A stretch of DNA of 13,884 nucleotides, from assembly GCA_002392645.1 (NCBI GenBank), contig DGHL01000087.1, positions 1 to 13,884 on the forward strand. Reading direction: 5' to 3'. The stretch is from Prevotellaceae bacterium UBA3849 (GTDB taxonomy: Bacteria > Bacteroidota > Bacteroidia > Bacteroidales > Bacteroidaceae). Below the pieces are notes generated by a model that saw nothing but the letters and a program-made list of their open reading frames with translations, had not been told where the DNA came from and searched no databases. Shown here one piece after another: positions 7,428-13,884 of this stretch (within the stretch, counting starts at the first letter, position 1; each line of letters starts with the position of its first letter). The translations under genes and the position numbers were made by a program.

Positions 7428-7625
7428 GCATTTCTCTTTGGCGTTGGAATTTCTTGATTCCTTAGACAGAGGTTGATCCTTGGAGTAACTGAAATCGTAC
7501 AGTTTAGAGCGTGAATTAGTGGTTGAAGAAACTGAAAACAGTATAATGACGCTTGGCATGATACCGTTTTTTGTTAATTTATATATATTTTTGACGATAA
7601 AAAGTGGTAGTATCAAGGAAAAAGT

Positions 7626-7635
7626 GTAACTTTGC
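7626..7635 (+). promoter_or_regulatory. -7 promoter box immediately before the AAA/nuclease gene
   Basis: TAACTTTG at 7627-7634 is a full match to the Bacteroidetes -7 consensus and ends only four bases before the ATG at 7639. With normal spacing the transcript would begin at or within a few bases of the start codon. No TTTG is present at the usual -33 distance (the nearest upstream, 7590-7593, is 33 nt away from the box), so strength is uncertain. Confidence 0.5.
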
Positions 7636-7638
7636 AAC

Positions 7639-9213
7639 ATGAAACTTCCTATTGGCATACAAGACTTTGAGAGTCTCCGCATTGACGGATACGAATACAT
7701 AGACAAGACAGAACATATTTACCGTCTTGTCTCAGAAGGACGTTACTATTTCCTCTCCCGTCCGCGCCGTTTCGGCAAGTCATTGCTTTTATCAACGATA
7801 AAGGCACTATTCCTTGGTAAGCGCGAGCTGTTCAAGGGGTTGGCGATAGACCAGAAGGAAGACTGGGACTGGGCAGTGCATCCTGTGCTGCACCTTGACC
7901 TGAATACAAACAAGTATGACAAGGCAGAGGTGCTGGAGCAGAAACTTGACGCGTCTCTGAGTGAATGGGAAACACTTTACGATTGCGCACGGTCAGACTT
8001 GCCGTTAGGTATGCGCTTTGAGAAAGTCATCAAAGCAGCCTGCGAGAAGACTGGTCAGCGCGTGGTCATCCTCGTGGACGAATACGACAAACCACTGCTG
8101 CAAGCCATAGGAAACAGGGAGCTGCAAGACGAGTATCGCGGCACGCTCAAAGGCTTCTACGGTGCCCTGAAGTCAATGGACGGCTGTATAAAGTTCGCCA
8201 TGCTCACCGGAGTTACGAAGTTCGGCAAAGTCAGCGTGTTCAGCGACCTCAATAACCTGAGAGATATATCACTCGACTATGATTTCCATAGCATCTGTGG
8301 CATTACGGAGCAGGAACTGCTGTCATATTTCCCGACGCAGATAGATGCTTTAGCGGAACGCAGCAAGTTGACACGAGAGGAATGTATAGAGAAACTCCGT
8401 AGGATGTACGACGGCTATCATTTCGACGAGGACTCACCGGGAATGTATAATCCATTCAGCGTATTGAATACATTCCAGACAAGAAAATTCGGCAGCTACT
8501 GGTTTGAGACCGGCACACCGACATACCTCGTGGAACTGCTGCGCCGCCACTACTACGACCTTGAGGAAATGGCAACGTCAGAGGTCACCTCAGATGTGCT
8601 GAACTCTATAGACGCAGAGTCCACCAACCCAATACCCGTGATATATCAGAGCGGATACCTCACCATAAAGGGATATGACAAGGAGTTCCAGATGTACAGA
8701 CTTGGTTTCCCGAACCAAGAAGTGGAGGAAGGCTTCATAAAATATCTCGCCCCGTTCTATCTTGACAACAGGGAGGAAAGATCGGTATTTGATATAAGGA
8801 GCTTCACGTCAGACGTCAGGGAAGGCAAAGTGGAACAGTTCCTTAGTCGTATGAAATCACTCTTCGCCAGTGCGCCATACGACAGCGTAAAGGGTGACAA
8901 GGAAAACCACTTCCAGAACATGATGTGGGTGGTGTTCAAGATGATGGGTTTTTACTCACAGACTGAATACCACACCAGCGACGGACGCATAGACCTGCTG
9001 GTAGAGACACCGCAGTATCGCTACATCATGGAGTTTAAGCTCGACGGCACTGCCGAGGAAGCACTGCAACAGATAAAAGACAAGAACTATCAACTGCAGT
9101 TCTTCGGAGATGCCCTCACTACCAGAGAGAGCCAGGGAGAGTCTAAAACATTCATAATAGGAGTAAACTTCTCGAAGGAGACACGCACCATAGACAGGTG
9201 GGTGATTGAGTAG
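7639..9213 (+). CDS. AAA-ATPase-like protein with C-terminal PD-(D/E)XK nuclease-like domain
   Basis: A 524-residue member of the AAA-ATPase-like (PF09820) plus PDDEXK_9 (PF08011) family, which occurs in many copies in Bacteroidetes and other anaerobes and has no settled function. Visible parts: the conserved N-terminal LPIGIQDFESLR segment; a P-loop variant RPRRFGKS (41-48) replacing the classic GxxxxGKS; a Walker B-type ILVDEYDKP with D147-E148; a TGVTKFGKVS segment; and near the C-terminus a nuclease core with D452 (GRIDLLVE) and E465-F-K467 (MEFKLDG). All residues expected for ATP binding and for a PD-(D/E)XK active site are present, so it appears intact. It stands alone with its own promoter box and a large palindrome downstream. 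Proposed roles (defence, mobile DNA, DNA processing) are speculative. The start at 7639 matches the conserved N-terminus of the family. Confidence 0.88.
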   Translation: MKLPIGIQDFESLRIDGYEYIDKTEHIYRLVSEGRYYFLSRPRRFGKSLLLSTIKALFLGKRELFKGLAIDQKEDWDWAVHPVLHLDLNTNKYDKAEVLEQKLDASLSEWETLYDCARSDLPLGMRFEKVIKAACEKTGQRVVILVDEYDKPLLQAIGNRELQDEYRGTLKGFYGALKSMDGCIKFAMLTGVTKFGKVSVFSDLNNLRDISLDYDFHSICGITEQELLSYFPTQIDALAERSKLTREECIEKLRRMYDGYHFDEDSPGMYNPFSVLNTFQTRKFGSYWFETGTPTYLVELLRRHYYDLEEMATSEVTSDVLNSIDAESTNPIPVIYQSGYLTIKGYDKEFQMYRLGFPNQEVEEGFIKYLAPFYLDNREERSVFDIRSFTSDVREGKVEQFLSRMKSLFASAPYDSVKGDKENHFQNMMWVVFKMMGFYSQTEYHTSDGRIDLLVETPQYRYIMEFKLDGTAEEALQQIKDKNYQLQFFGDALTTRESQGESKTFIIGVNFSKETRTIDRWVIE

Positions 9214-9298
9214 TATAGATAATTTAAGTAAAGAATATATTTCAGAATGTGTTAATAATCACTGGAAACAAATAATAAATAGTATATATGAATAATAT

Positions 9299-9353
9299 GT
9301 AGGTGTGCATAATTATCTATACAATCATTATAAAAATAATTATGCACACCTAC
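9299..9353. repeat. Perfect 18-bp palindrome between convergent genes
   Basis: GTAGGTGTGCATAATTAT (9299-9316) and its exact reverse complement (9336-9353) flank a 19-base AT-rich loop. It lies in the 162-bp gap where the + strand genes end and the - strand genes begin, so the simplest role is a two-way terminator. However, the GC-rich part is at the stem base and neither side has a proper T-run. The rest of the gap is AT-rich with no gene. Confidence 0.8.
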
Positions 9354-9375
9354 TTATTAAAGTTAGGGAGATAGT

Positions 9376-11310
9376 TTAGTCTAACACCTCATATTTAGAG
9401 TGGCGTGACTTGAACTCAGGAACAATCTGCTTCATTATTCTCACTACCTCCATGTCATCGTAGTTATAGCTGGCTTCGAGCAGACGCTGCTCGTTGGCAA
9501 CGGCTTCAGAATATGGGTATTCGCGCACCTTGGCTATGCGAATCTTTGGATGTATGGTTGGTATGGTGGTCTCTGCATCGCTGAGCACTTCTTCAAAGAG
9601 CTTTTCACCGTCACGAAGTCCGGTATATTTTATTTCGACATCCTTAGCTTTTGACAGGCGAATCATTCGCTTAGCGAGGTCTGCTATCTTAACAGGCTTA
9701 CCCATGTCGAACACGAATATCTCGCCGCCCTTGCCGAAGGTGCCAGCCTCAAGGACGAGTTTGCAGGCTTCGGGGATGAGCATGAAGAAGCGTATGATGT
9801 CAGGATGGGTGACGGTGACAGGACCACCGCTGGCAATCTGAGCCCTGAAGATAGGTATTACGGAACCATTGCTGCCGAGGACGTTGCCAAAGCGGGTGGT
9901 GACGAACTGCGTAATGGCCTTCTTACCATTAGCTTGCCTGATGGTAGAGCCTTCCTTGTTGATTTCGGCATTGAGGGCTTGGCAGTAAATCTCGCATATA
10001 CGCTTAGAGCAACCCATTACGTTAGTAGGGTTGACGGCCTTGTCGGTGGATATCATGACGAACTTACGTGTGCCGTATTTGACGGCGAGATCAGCTATGA
10101 TGCGTGTGCCGTAGATATTATTCTGCACAGCCTCCGAAGGGTTGTCCTCCATCATAGGGACGTGCTTGTATGCTGCGGCATGGAATACATAGTCAGGCTT
10201 GTATTGGCGGAAAATACTTTCCATACGTGAAGCGTTGGTGATGCTTGTGACGATGGTCTTCGCCTGCACTTGCGGATATTTGTTTGCCATTATACGGCGC
10301 ACGTCGTGCATAGGTGTTTCTGCCTGGTCAATGAGAATCATCTCCGCAGGGCTGAAGGTTGCAATCTGTCGCACCATTTCGCTTCCTATACTGCCGGCAG
10401 CGCCAGTGATGAGAATCTTCTTGTCGGCAAGCAGTCTGCCGATAGCCTCCATGTCAATTTCTATCTTGTCGCGTGGCAGGAGGTCTTCTACGTTTACAGG
10501 GTGCAGAGACGATGTGTAGAGTGGGCTGCTGCCATCCCAGGTAATGTCTTCCTGCGGAATGGAAATCTCAATACCGGAGCGTATTATGTTATTGATGAAA
10601 CAGTCATCACTTCGGAACTCGTTGATATATAGCGGCGATACTATAAGCTTCTTTATTCTTTTCTCCTCAAGAATGGCAAAGAGTTTCGCGTTTTTCTGAT
10701 ACACAGGTATGCCGGCAACGTATGAGCCCGAAGCAACGAGATCGTCAGGAGTAATAAGTCCTTTGATGTTATAAGGTGAGTCTTTCTTGCTACGAATGCC
10801 CTTGATAATGCTCACGGCACCCTCGCGTGCTCCATAGATGAAGGTTGGCTTGGCGTGAGCATTGAGGGTGTGGTTGTCGTACAGACTCTTTACAAGTATT
10901 CTCCATGCACACATTGCGGCTGTTGCCAGGCAGCAAGCAGTCATTATAATGCGTAGGCACGGATAGTAGGAATCTGGCTGTGAGGCGAGCGTGATGCGGA
11001 TTATCGCTGTAATGATGCTGGCACCTATATTCGCAAACAATACGTTGCGCAGGTCAATGAAGGAGGAGTAGCGTATTATGTTGCTGTAGGTGTGGAATAA
11101 TTTGAAGAATATAATATGTAATAGTGATATAAGCACAATGTACCCAAACTTGGGCCAAAAATTAGTGACAACGCCGGCTCCTCCGAGGACGCAGTAATAG
11201 GCTATGATATAAAAAGCAATGATGTTAATGGCATCGAGTGCCAGAATGCACCAATATGGCATTGCTTCTTTGCTTAGATACCTGTTCTTCGTTTCATGAA
11301 TTAGTTGCAT
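9376..11310 (-). CDS. Membrane-bound NDP-sugar 4,6-dehydratase/epimerase (WbpM/FlaA1/CapD type)
   Basis: Predicted UDP-N-acetylhexosamine 4,6-dehydratase making a 4-keto-6-deoxy sugar for surface polysaccharide or glycoprotein glycans. I start it at 11310 (644 residues): an upstream in-frame ATG at 11460 would place the promoter inside the gene and overlap the neighbouring stop codon. The N-terminus has about four membrane helices (residues about 19-42, 55-71, 88-109, 119-140), then a small Rossmann-like domain (from TFIYGAREG, 156-164). The extended SDR domain follows, with TGAAGSIG (302-309), HAAAYKHVPMMEDNP (377-391), STDKAVNPTN (421-430) and MGCSK, in which M432 replaces the usual SDR tyrosine and pairs with K436, as in WbpM-type enzymes. 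RDGEKLFEEVL (566-576) is also typical. No glycosyltransferase or capsule gene is nearby, so it appears to be transcribed alone from its own promoter. Confidence 0.88.
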   Translation of the reverse strand: MQLIHETKNRYLSKEAMPYWCILALDAINIIAFYIIAYYCVLGGAGVVTNFWPKFGYIVLISLLHIIFFKLFHTYSNIIRYSSFIDLRNVLFANIGASIITAIIRITLASQPDSYYPCLRIIMTACCLATAAMCAWRILVKSLYDNHTLNAHAKPTFIYGAREGAVSIIKGIRSKKDSPYNIKGLITPDDLVASGSYVAGIPVYQKNAKLFAILEEKRIKKLIVSPLYINEFRSDDCFINNIIRSGIEISIPQEDITWDGSSPLYTSSLHPVNVEDLLPRDKIEIDMEAIGRLLADKKILITGAAGSIGSEMVRQIATFSPAEMILIDQAETPMHDVRRIMANKYPQVQAKTIVTSITNASRMESIFRQYKPDYVFHAAAYKHVPMMEDNPSEAVQNNIYGTRIIADLAVKYGTRKFVMISTDKAVNPTNVMGCSKRICEIYCQALNAEINKEGSTIRQANGKKAITQFVTTRFGNVLGSNGSVIPIFRAQIASGGPVTVTHPDIIRFFMLIPEACKLVLEAGTFGKGGEIFVFDMGKPVKIADLAKRMIRLSKAKDVEIKYTGLRDGEKLFEEVLSDAETTIPTIHPKIRIAKVREYPYSEAVANEQRLLEASYNYDDMEVVRIMKQIVPEFKSRHSKYEVLD

Positions 11311-11362
11311 AAGTTTCTTCTTTCTTGTTGGTTGTCTGGTTATTCCATCTTTCGTATAGAGT

Positions 11363-11399
11363 TTTTGCGCTGCCTGCACGTTATGCAGACAGCGCAAAA
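11363..11399. repeat. 16-bp inverted repeat overlapping the dehydratase promoter
   Basis: TTTTGCGCTGCCTGCA (11363-11378) and TGCAGACAGCGCAAAA (11384-11399) form a stem with one mismatch and a five-base loop. Read on the minus strand, its first arm begins inside the -7 box and covers the predicted transcription start. It lacks a T-run on the exit side, so it fits an operator or a 5'-leader hairpin better than a terminator. Confidence 0.7.
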
Positions 11400-11426
11400 T
11401 TACTAAAAAAAACTTAAATGAACAAA
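11394..11426 (-). promoter_or_regulatory. Bacteroidetes-type promoter of the dehydratase gene
   Basis: On the minus strand, TTTG (11426-11423) is followed after exactly 20 nt by TAATTTTG (11402-11395), matching the -33/-7 consensus TTTG-N19-21-TAnnTTTG. The start of transcription should be near 11390, giving a leader of about 80 nt to the ATG at 11310. The promoter starts only 24 nt after the stop codon of the GH127 gene. Of the three -7 boxes found here it is the only one with a good -33 element. Confidence 0.7.
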
Positions 11427-11449
11427 TTTTCTTGGGTAAATGTCTTTTT

Positions 11450-13507
11450 TTATTTTCCAAAGAAGCCGTTGTCGGCTTGTTTCTCGGCAGCGATGTGTGT
11501 TGCCGATGCAGCGCCTACTGCTGCTGGCAGCCATACGTCCATGCCGCCCTTCTGACCGCGGTGGTCCCATGCGTAGTATGGTATGAGAGTAAGGGTTTTG
11601 TCGGCTGTCTTCAGTTTGCCGTCGCTACCGATGGAAAGGGCTTGCGCATTCGTCGTGATAGACTGCACCTTGTGACCAGCGGTGATGGTGATGTCCTTTC
11701 CCATATTGAGTTGAGGATGCTGGTTGAGCAGGTATGTGCTTACGTCTGCATCGTTGTCAGGCCACTCTGCGCAATATACCAATGGTCCGCGCTCAACGGC
11801 GAGGCGGCCGCGGTCATCAACGACCTTGTCGTTAGCTTTTACGAGACGAGGCTCCATGTCGAAGTGTATCTCTATGACATCGCCCTTCTTCCACTTGCGG
11901 TTGAGTACGGCATAGCCGTCGGTGAGGGCATTGTCCTTCACGTTGCTGTTGATGACCTCCTTGCCGTTTACCTTGATGCAGTAGTCGAGGTGCTTGCCGT
12001 CTACGAATGAATAGAGGTCGCTTGGAACGACTTCGCCACGCACCCATCCTGGTATGCGTATGTTGAGGTCGAAGTTTCCACCGCCTTTCACGATGGTGAG
12101 CTTCACGTCGCCGTCAGATGGATAGTTGGTTTCCTGCTTCAGTGTGACAGCCTTGCCGTTGACCTTTGTCTCCATGGTGTTGCCCATGAAGAGGTTTACG
12201 TACAGCTTGTCTTGCTTGCTGGCATAGATGTATCCGGGCAGTGACGGAATGAAGCGGCAGATGTTTGACGGACAGCAGGCGCAGCCGAACCAAGGCTGAC
12301 GTGCGTATTTGGCTTCCTCGCGGCATGACAGTGGGTTAGGGTAGAAGAAGCCGTCACCCTCGATGCTGATGCCCGAAATCAGTGCGTTGTATAGCGTGCG
12401 CTCTATCACGTCGTAGTATTTAGAAGAGCCATGGAGCAGGAACAGACGGTAGTTGGTATATACGTTGCCAATCTGTGCGCAGGTCTCGCAGTATGCCGAT
12501 GCGTTTGGCAGTTCGTAGTTGTTGCCGAATGACTCTCCTGCGTGGCGTGCGCCTACACCGCCGGTGATGTAGTATTTCTTCTGCACGATATTGTCCCATA
12601 TCTTGTCGATGGCTTTGATGTAGGCAGAGTCGCCTGTAAGGGCAGCCACGTCTGCCATGCCGCTATACATATACTCCGCACGAACTGCATGGCCTACGGC
12701 TTCGTCCTGTTCGATGACAGGCTTGTGAGCCTGTGAGTAGGCATCCTTGCGTGATGTCTTGCCACGCATGTCGAGGAAGAACTTTGCCTGGTCGAGGTAT
12801 TTCTTATTTCCTGTGACGAGATAAAGCTTGCACAGTCCCATTTCGGCAATCTGATGACCCGGCACTAACTTCAGTTGGTTATCGCCAGGACCAATCTCGC
12901 GACATACGCAGTCGGCGTATTTTATAGCAACGTCGAGAAAGTTACGCTTGCCAGTGGCTTGATAGTGTGCGCAGGCAGCCTCAAGGAGGTGGCCGAGGTT
13001 GTAGAACTCATGACTGAGTTTCTCTACAAGTACCCAACGCTTTGGACCAGCCCATTCGTGAGGCTTTGACGGCGACTTTGTGCGAGCGGTGTAGAGGTAG
13101 CCGTCAGGCTCCTGACCGCTTGCTATGATGGCGATGACGCTGTCAACGTACTGGTCGAGTCGGCGTCCTTTATATGTTGCGTTAGGGTAGGTCTGCAGCA
13201 GGTAGCTGGCACCTTCGATGGTCTTGTAAGGATCGGTATCATCGAAAGAGAATGTCCATGCTGTGTCAGGGAACTCCAAAGAAGGGTTGGCAAGATGCTT
13301 GGCAGCATTGACAAAGTTGTCGTAACGGCCCGTCTCTTCACACTTGCTGAAGGCGAGAGGTATGGTGACGTCTCGGCTTGCATTAAGGCGTGGAGTCCAG
13401 AATCCGTCGTTCAGTTTCACCGATGTGAACGGTACAGGAACGATAGGGTACTGTGCCTGCATGACAACGCAGATTGTTAATAGGATAGCAGTAAGTGATT
13501 TCTTCAT
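11450..13507 (-). CDS. Secreted GH127 beta-L-arabinofuranosidase
   Basis: Glycoside hydrolase family 127 (formerly DUF1680), which releases beta-linked L-arabinofuranose, as found in pectic side chains and hydroxyproline-rich plant glycoproteins. The 685-residue product starts at 13507 with a signal peptide (hydrophobic residues 5-16, likely cut after MQA18), so it acts in the periplasm or outside. After an N-terminal PFTSVKLNDGFWTPR segment comes an (alpha/alpha)6-barrel with the family active site: E325 in HAGESFG (acid/base), E341 and C343 in YCETCA, and C411-C412 in CACCPSN. These align by spacing with Glu322, Glu338, Cys340, Cys417 and Cys418 of Bifidobacterium HypBA1, where Cys417 is the nucleophile and the others bind zinc. 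The C-terminal third is beta-rich. The longer frame up to 13651 runs into the inverted-repeat element and is not used. A lyase-like gene lies upstream. Confidence 0.92.
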   Translation of the reverse strand: MKKSLTAILLTICVVMQAQYPIVPVPFTSVKLNDGFWTPRLNASRDVTIPLAFSKCEETGRYDNFVNAAKHLANPSLEFPDTAWTFSFDDTDPYKTIEGASYLLQTYPNATYKGRRLDQYVDSVIAIIASGQEPDGYLYTARTKSPSKPHEWAGPKRWVLVEKLSHEFYNLGHLLEAACAHYQATGKRNFLDVAIKYADCVCREIGPGDNQLKLVPGHQIAEMGLCKLYLVTGNKKYLDQAKFFLDMRGKTSRKDAYSQAHKPVIEQDEAVGHAVRAEYMYSGMADVAALTGDSAYIKAIDKIWDNIVQKKYYITGGVGARHAGESFGNNYELPNASAYCETCAQIGNVYTNYRLFLLHGSSKYYDVIERTLYNALISGISIEGDGFFYPNPLSCREEAKYARQPWFGCACCPSNICRFIPSLPGYIYASKQDKLYVNLFMGNTMETKVNGKAVTLKQETNYPSDGDVKLTIVKGGGNFDLNIRIPGWVRGEVVPSDLYSFVDGKHLDYCIKVNGKEVINSNVKDNALTDGYAVLNRKWKKGDVIEIHFDMEPRLVKANDKVVDDRGRLAVERGPLVYCAEWPDNDADVSTYLLNQHPQLNMGKDITITAGHKVQSITTNAQALSIGSDGKLKTADKTLTLIPYYAWDHRGQKGGMDVWLPAAVGAASATHIAAEKQADNGFFGK

Positions 13508-13543
13508 GTTTTGTATTTGAGTGTTATTTGATAATAGTCTGTA

Positions 13544-13739
13544 AAGGTGGGTTCTATAAATTACCACCGTAATGTTATACTTAAAGTGTGGATTGACGTT
13601 TTGCCATCTTTTCGTTTTCTTTCGGTGCAAACTGTCAGCATCTTCGGTCACATAGCCCGCTATGCTCCCTTATCAGTTAGCATTTTGCCCTCGAAACAAA
13701 TTCAAAAATCTGACAGTGGGAATTATTAGAACCCACCTT
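13544..13739. mobile_element. MITE-like element with imperfect terminal inverted repeats
   Basis: AAGGTGGGTTCTA at 13544-13556 is repeated as an exact inverted copy at 13727-13739. With three substitutions, the match extends inward through AATT and CCAC and gives about 23 matches over 27 positions (13544-13570 with 13713-13739). The 196-bp interior codes for nothing convincing but holds nested palindromes: ACTGTCAG/CTGACAGT (13631-13638 with 13710-13717), GCAAACTG/CAGTT..TTTTGC, and CATAG-CCCG-CTATG (13651-13664). TA occurs just outside the left end (13542-13543) and at the right end (13739-13740), a possible two-base target duplication. It fills most of the 230-bp gap between the lyase-like gene and the GH127 gene. 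It could instead be a structured RNA or a large attenuator. Confidence 0.5.
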
Positions 13740-13884
13740 ACATCAGTTTTCCTTTAGCTGCAAGTGTGTCATAATTGTTGTTCAGGTTACGCCAATCCGT
13801 CTTGGTCTGAGGATTGATGCCATTGATGTACTTCTCGATATTTGTATAGCCATCACCATTGCAGTCTTTCACGGCATCGGAGGG
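13738..13884 (-). CDS. C-terminal end of a probable pectate lyase-like protein (rest outside window)
   Basis: The minus-strand frame is open from the window edge to TAA (13740-13738) and gives the last 48 residues. It contains an EF-hand/dockerin-like calcium loop, DCNGDGYTNIEKYING, followed by NPQTKTDWRNLNNNYD and the end AAKGKLM. From memory, this DxNGDGYTNxEEYxNG ending is frequent in Bacteroidetes pectate lyases (polysaccharide lyase family 1 and similar) and some other secreted carbohydrate-active enzymes; the catalytic part is not visible. Standing upstream of GH127 on the same strand, it fits a pectin/arabinan degradation locus. The stop codon TAA overlaps the end of the inverted-repeat element, so the C-terminus may have been set by that element. 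Confidence 0.6.
   Translation of the reverse strand, partial: PSDAVKDCNGDGYTNIEKYINGINPQTKTDWRNLNNNYDTLAAKGKLM

Larger units (their letters stand above)
7276..7638. other. 363-bp intergenic region between mdh and the AAA/nuclease gene
   Basis: From left to right it holds a small hairpin TGGCG-CATTGT-CGCCA (7291-7306), the mdh terminator (7320-7362), repeat sequence built on GGAGTTT (7379-7427), and a promoter box directly before the next ATG (7627-7634). Between about 7430 and 7620 I see only AT-rich sequence with no convincing gene on either strand. Confidence 0.7.

Noticed and set aside
7272..7706. 144-codon minus-strand frame across the mdh-AAA intergenic region
   Set aside because: It overlaps the mdh terminator, the repeats and the start of the AAA gene, and the product is low-complexity Ser/Lys-rich with no family features.
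9805..10230. 141-codon + strand frame within the sugar dehydratase gene
   Set aside because: It lies antisense to the conserved SDR domain and shows no motif of its own.
11363..11399. Inverted repeat read as the GH127 terminator
   Set aside because: There is no T-run after the hairpin on the minus strand, and the -7 box of the next gene overlaps it; a promoter-linked role is more likely.
11311..11460. 50-residue N-terminal extension of the sugar dehydratase from an ATG at 11460
   Set aside because: It would overlap the GH127 stop codon and include a well-formed promoter and inverted repeat; the family membrane domain starts normally from the ATG at 11310.
11432..12010. 192-codon open frame on the + strand opposite GH127
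   Set aside because: It is antisense to a gene with intact catalytic motifs; the protein has no recognisable domain and a Val/Ala/Leu-rich composition typical of shadow frames.
13508..13651. 48-residue extension of GH127 into the upstream gap
   Set aside because: It reads through the inverted-repeat element and would bury the signal peptide that begins at 13507.
1..13884. CRISPR arrays, tRNA or rRNA genes, transposase or phage genes
   Set aside because: No regularly spaced repeats, no cloverleaf-like gene and no protein with these family features were seen anywhere in the window.

Overview
The window looks like a chromosomal stretch of a gut or rumen Bacteroidales bacterium, most likely Prevotella/Segatella or a close relative. 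The grounds are the protein families (DUF3316, the AAA-ATPase-like/PD-(D/E)XK family, GH127 with a secretion signal, FKBP and S41 lipoproteins), the absence of Shine-Dalgarno sequences, and promoter boxes of the Bacteroidetes type (TAnnTTTG, one with TTTG 20 nt upstream). This is inference from sequence recalled and read by eye; no database was searched.

Left part (1-6072, all + strand): the 3' end of a glycyl-tRNA synthetase gene, an FKBP-type prolyl isomerase lipoprotein, topoisomerase IV subunit A (parC), a DUF3316-type exported protein whose start codon directly follows the parC stop, and an S41 peptidase lipoprotein. The first four are packed with gaps of 39, 24 and 0 nt and look like one transcription unit. 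A block of typical Bacteroidales intergenic repeat sequence separates the DUF3316 gene from the S41 gene. A very strong perfect inverted repeat lies inside the signal-peptide coding region of the DUF3316 gene.

Middle (6073-9213, + strand): a terminator hairpin directly followed by a promoter, then malate dehydrogenase (mdh) with codon use typical of a highly expressed gene, a good intrinsic terminator, a repeat-bearing intergenic stretch, and a stand-alone AAA-ATPase/PD-(D/E)XK protein gene whose promoter box sits so close to the ATG that its mRNA may be leaderless.

Right part (9376-13884, all - strand): a membrane-bound WbpM/FlaA1-type nucleoside-diphosphate-sugar 4,6-dehydratase with its own well-formed promoter, a secreted GH127 beta-L-arabinofuranosidase, and the last 48 codons of a protein with an EF-hand-like calcium loop as found at the end of Bacteroidetes pectate lyases. 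The GH127 and lyase-like genes suggest the edge of a pectin/arabinan utilisation locus. Between them lies a ~196-bp MITE-like element with imperfect terminal inverted repeats.

Gene direction switches once, at 9214-9375, and this convergent gap holds a perfect 18-bp palindrome. I saw no tRNA, rRNA, CRISPR array, transposase or phage gene. No complete new multi-gene system is evident. The most unusual signals are the intragenic hairpin at 4166-4223, the inverted-repeat element at 13544-13739, the palindrome at the strand switch, and the poorly understood AAA/PD-(D/E)XK gene.
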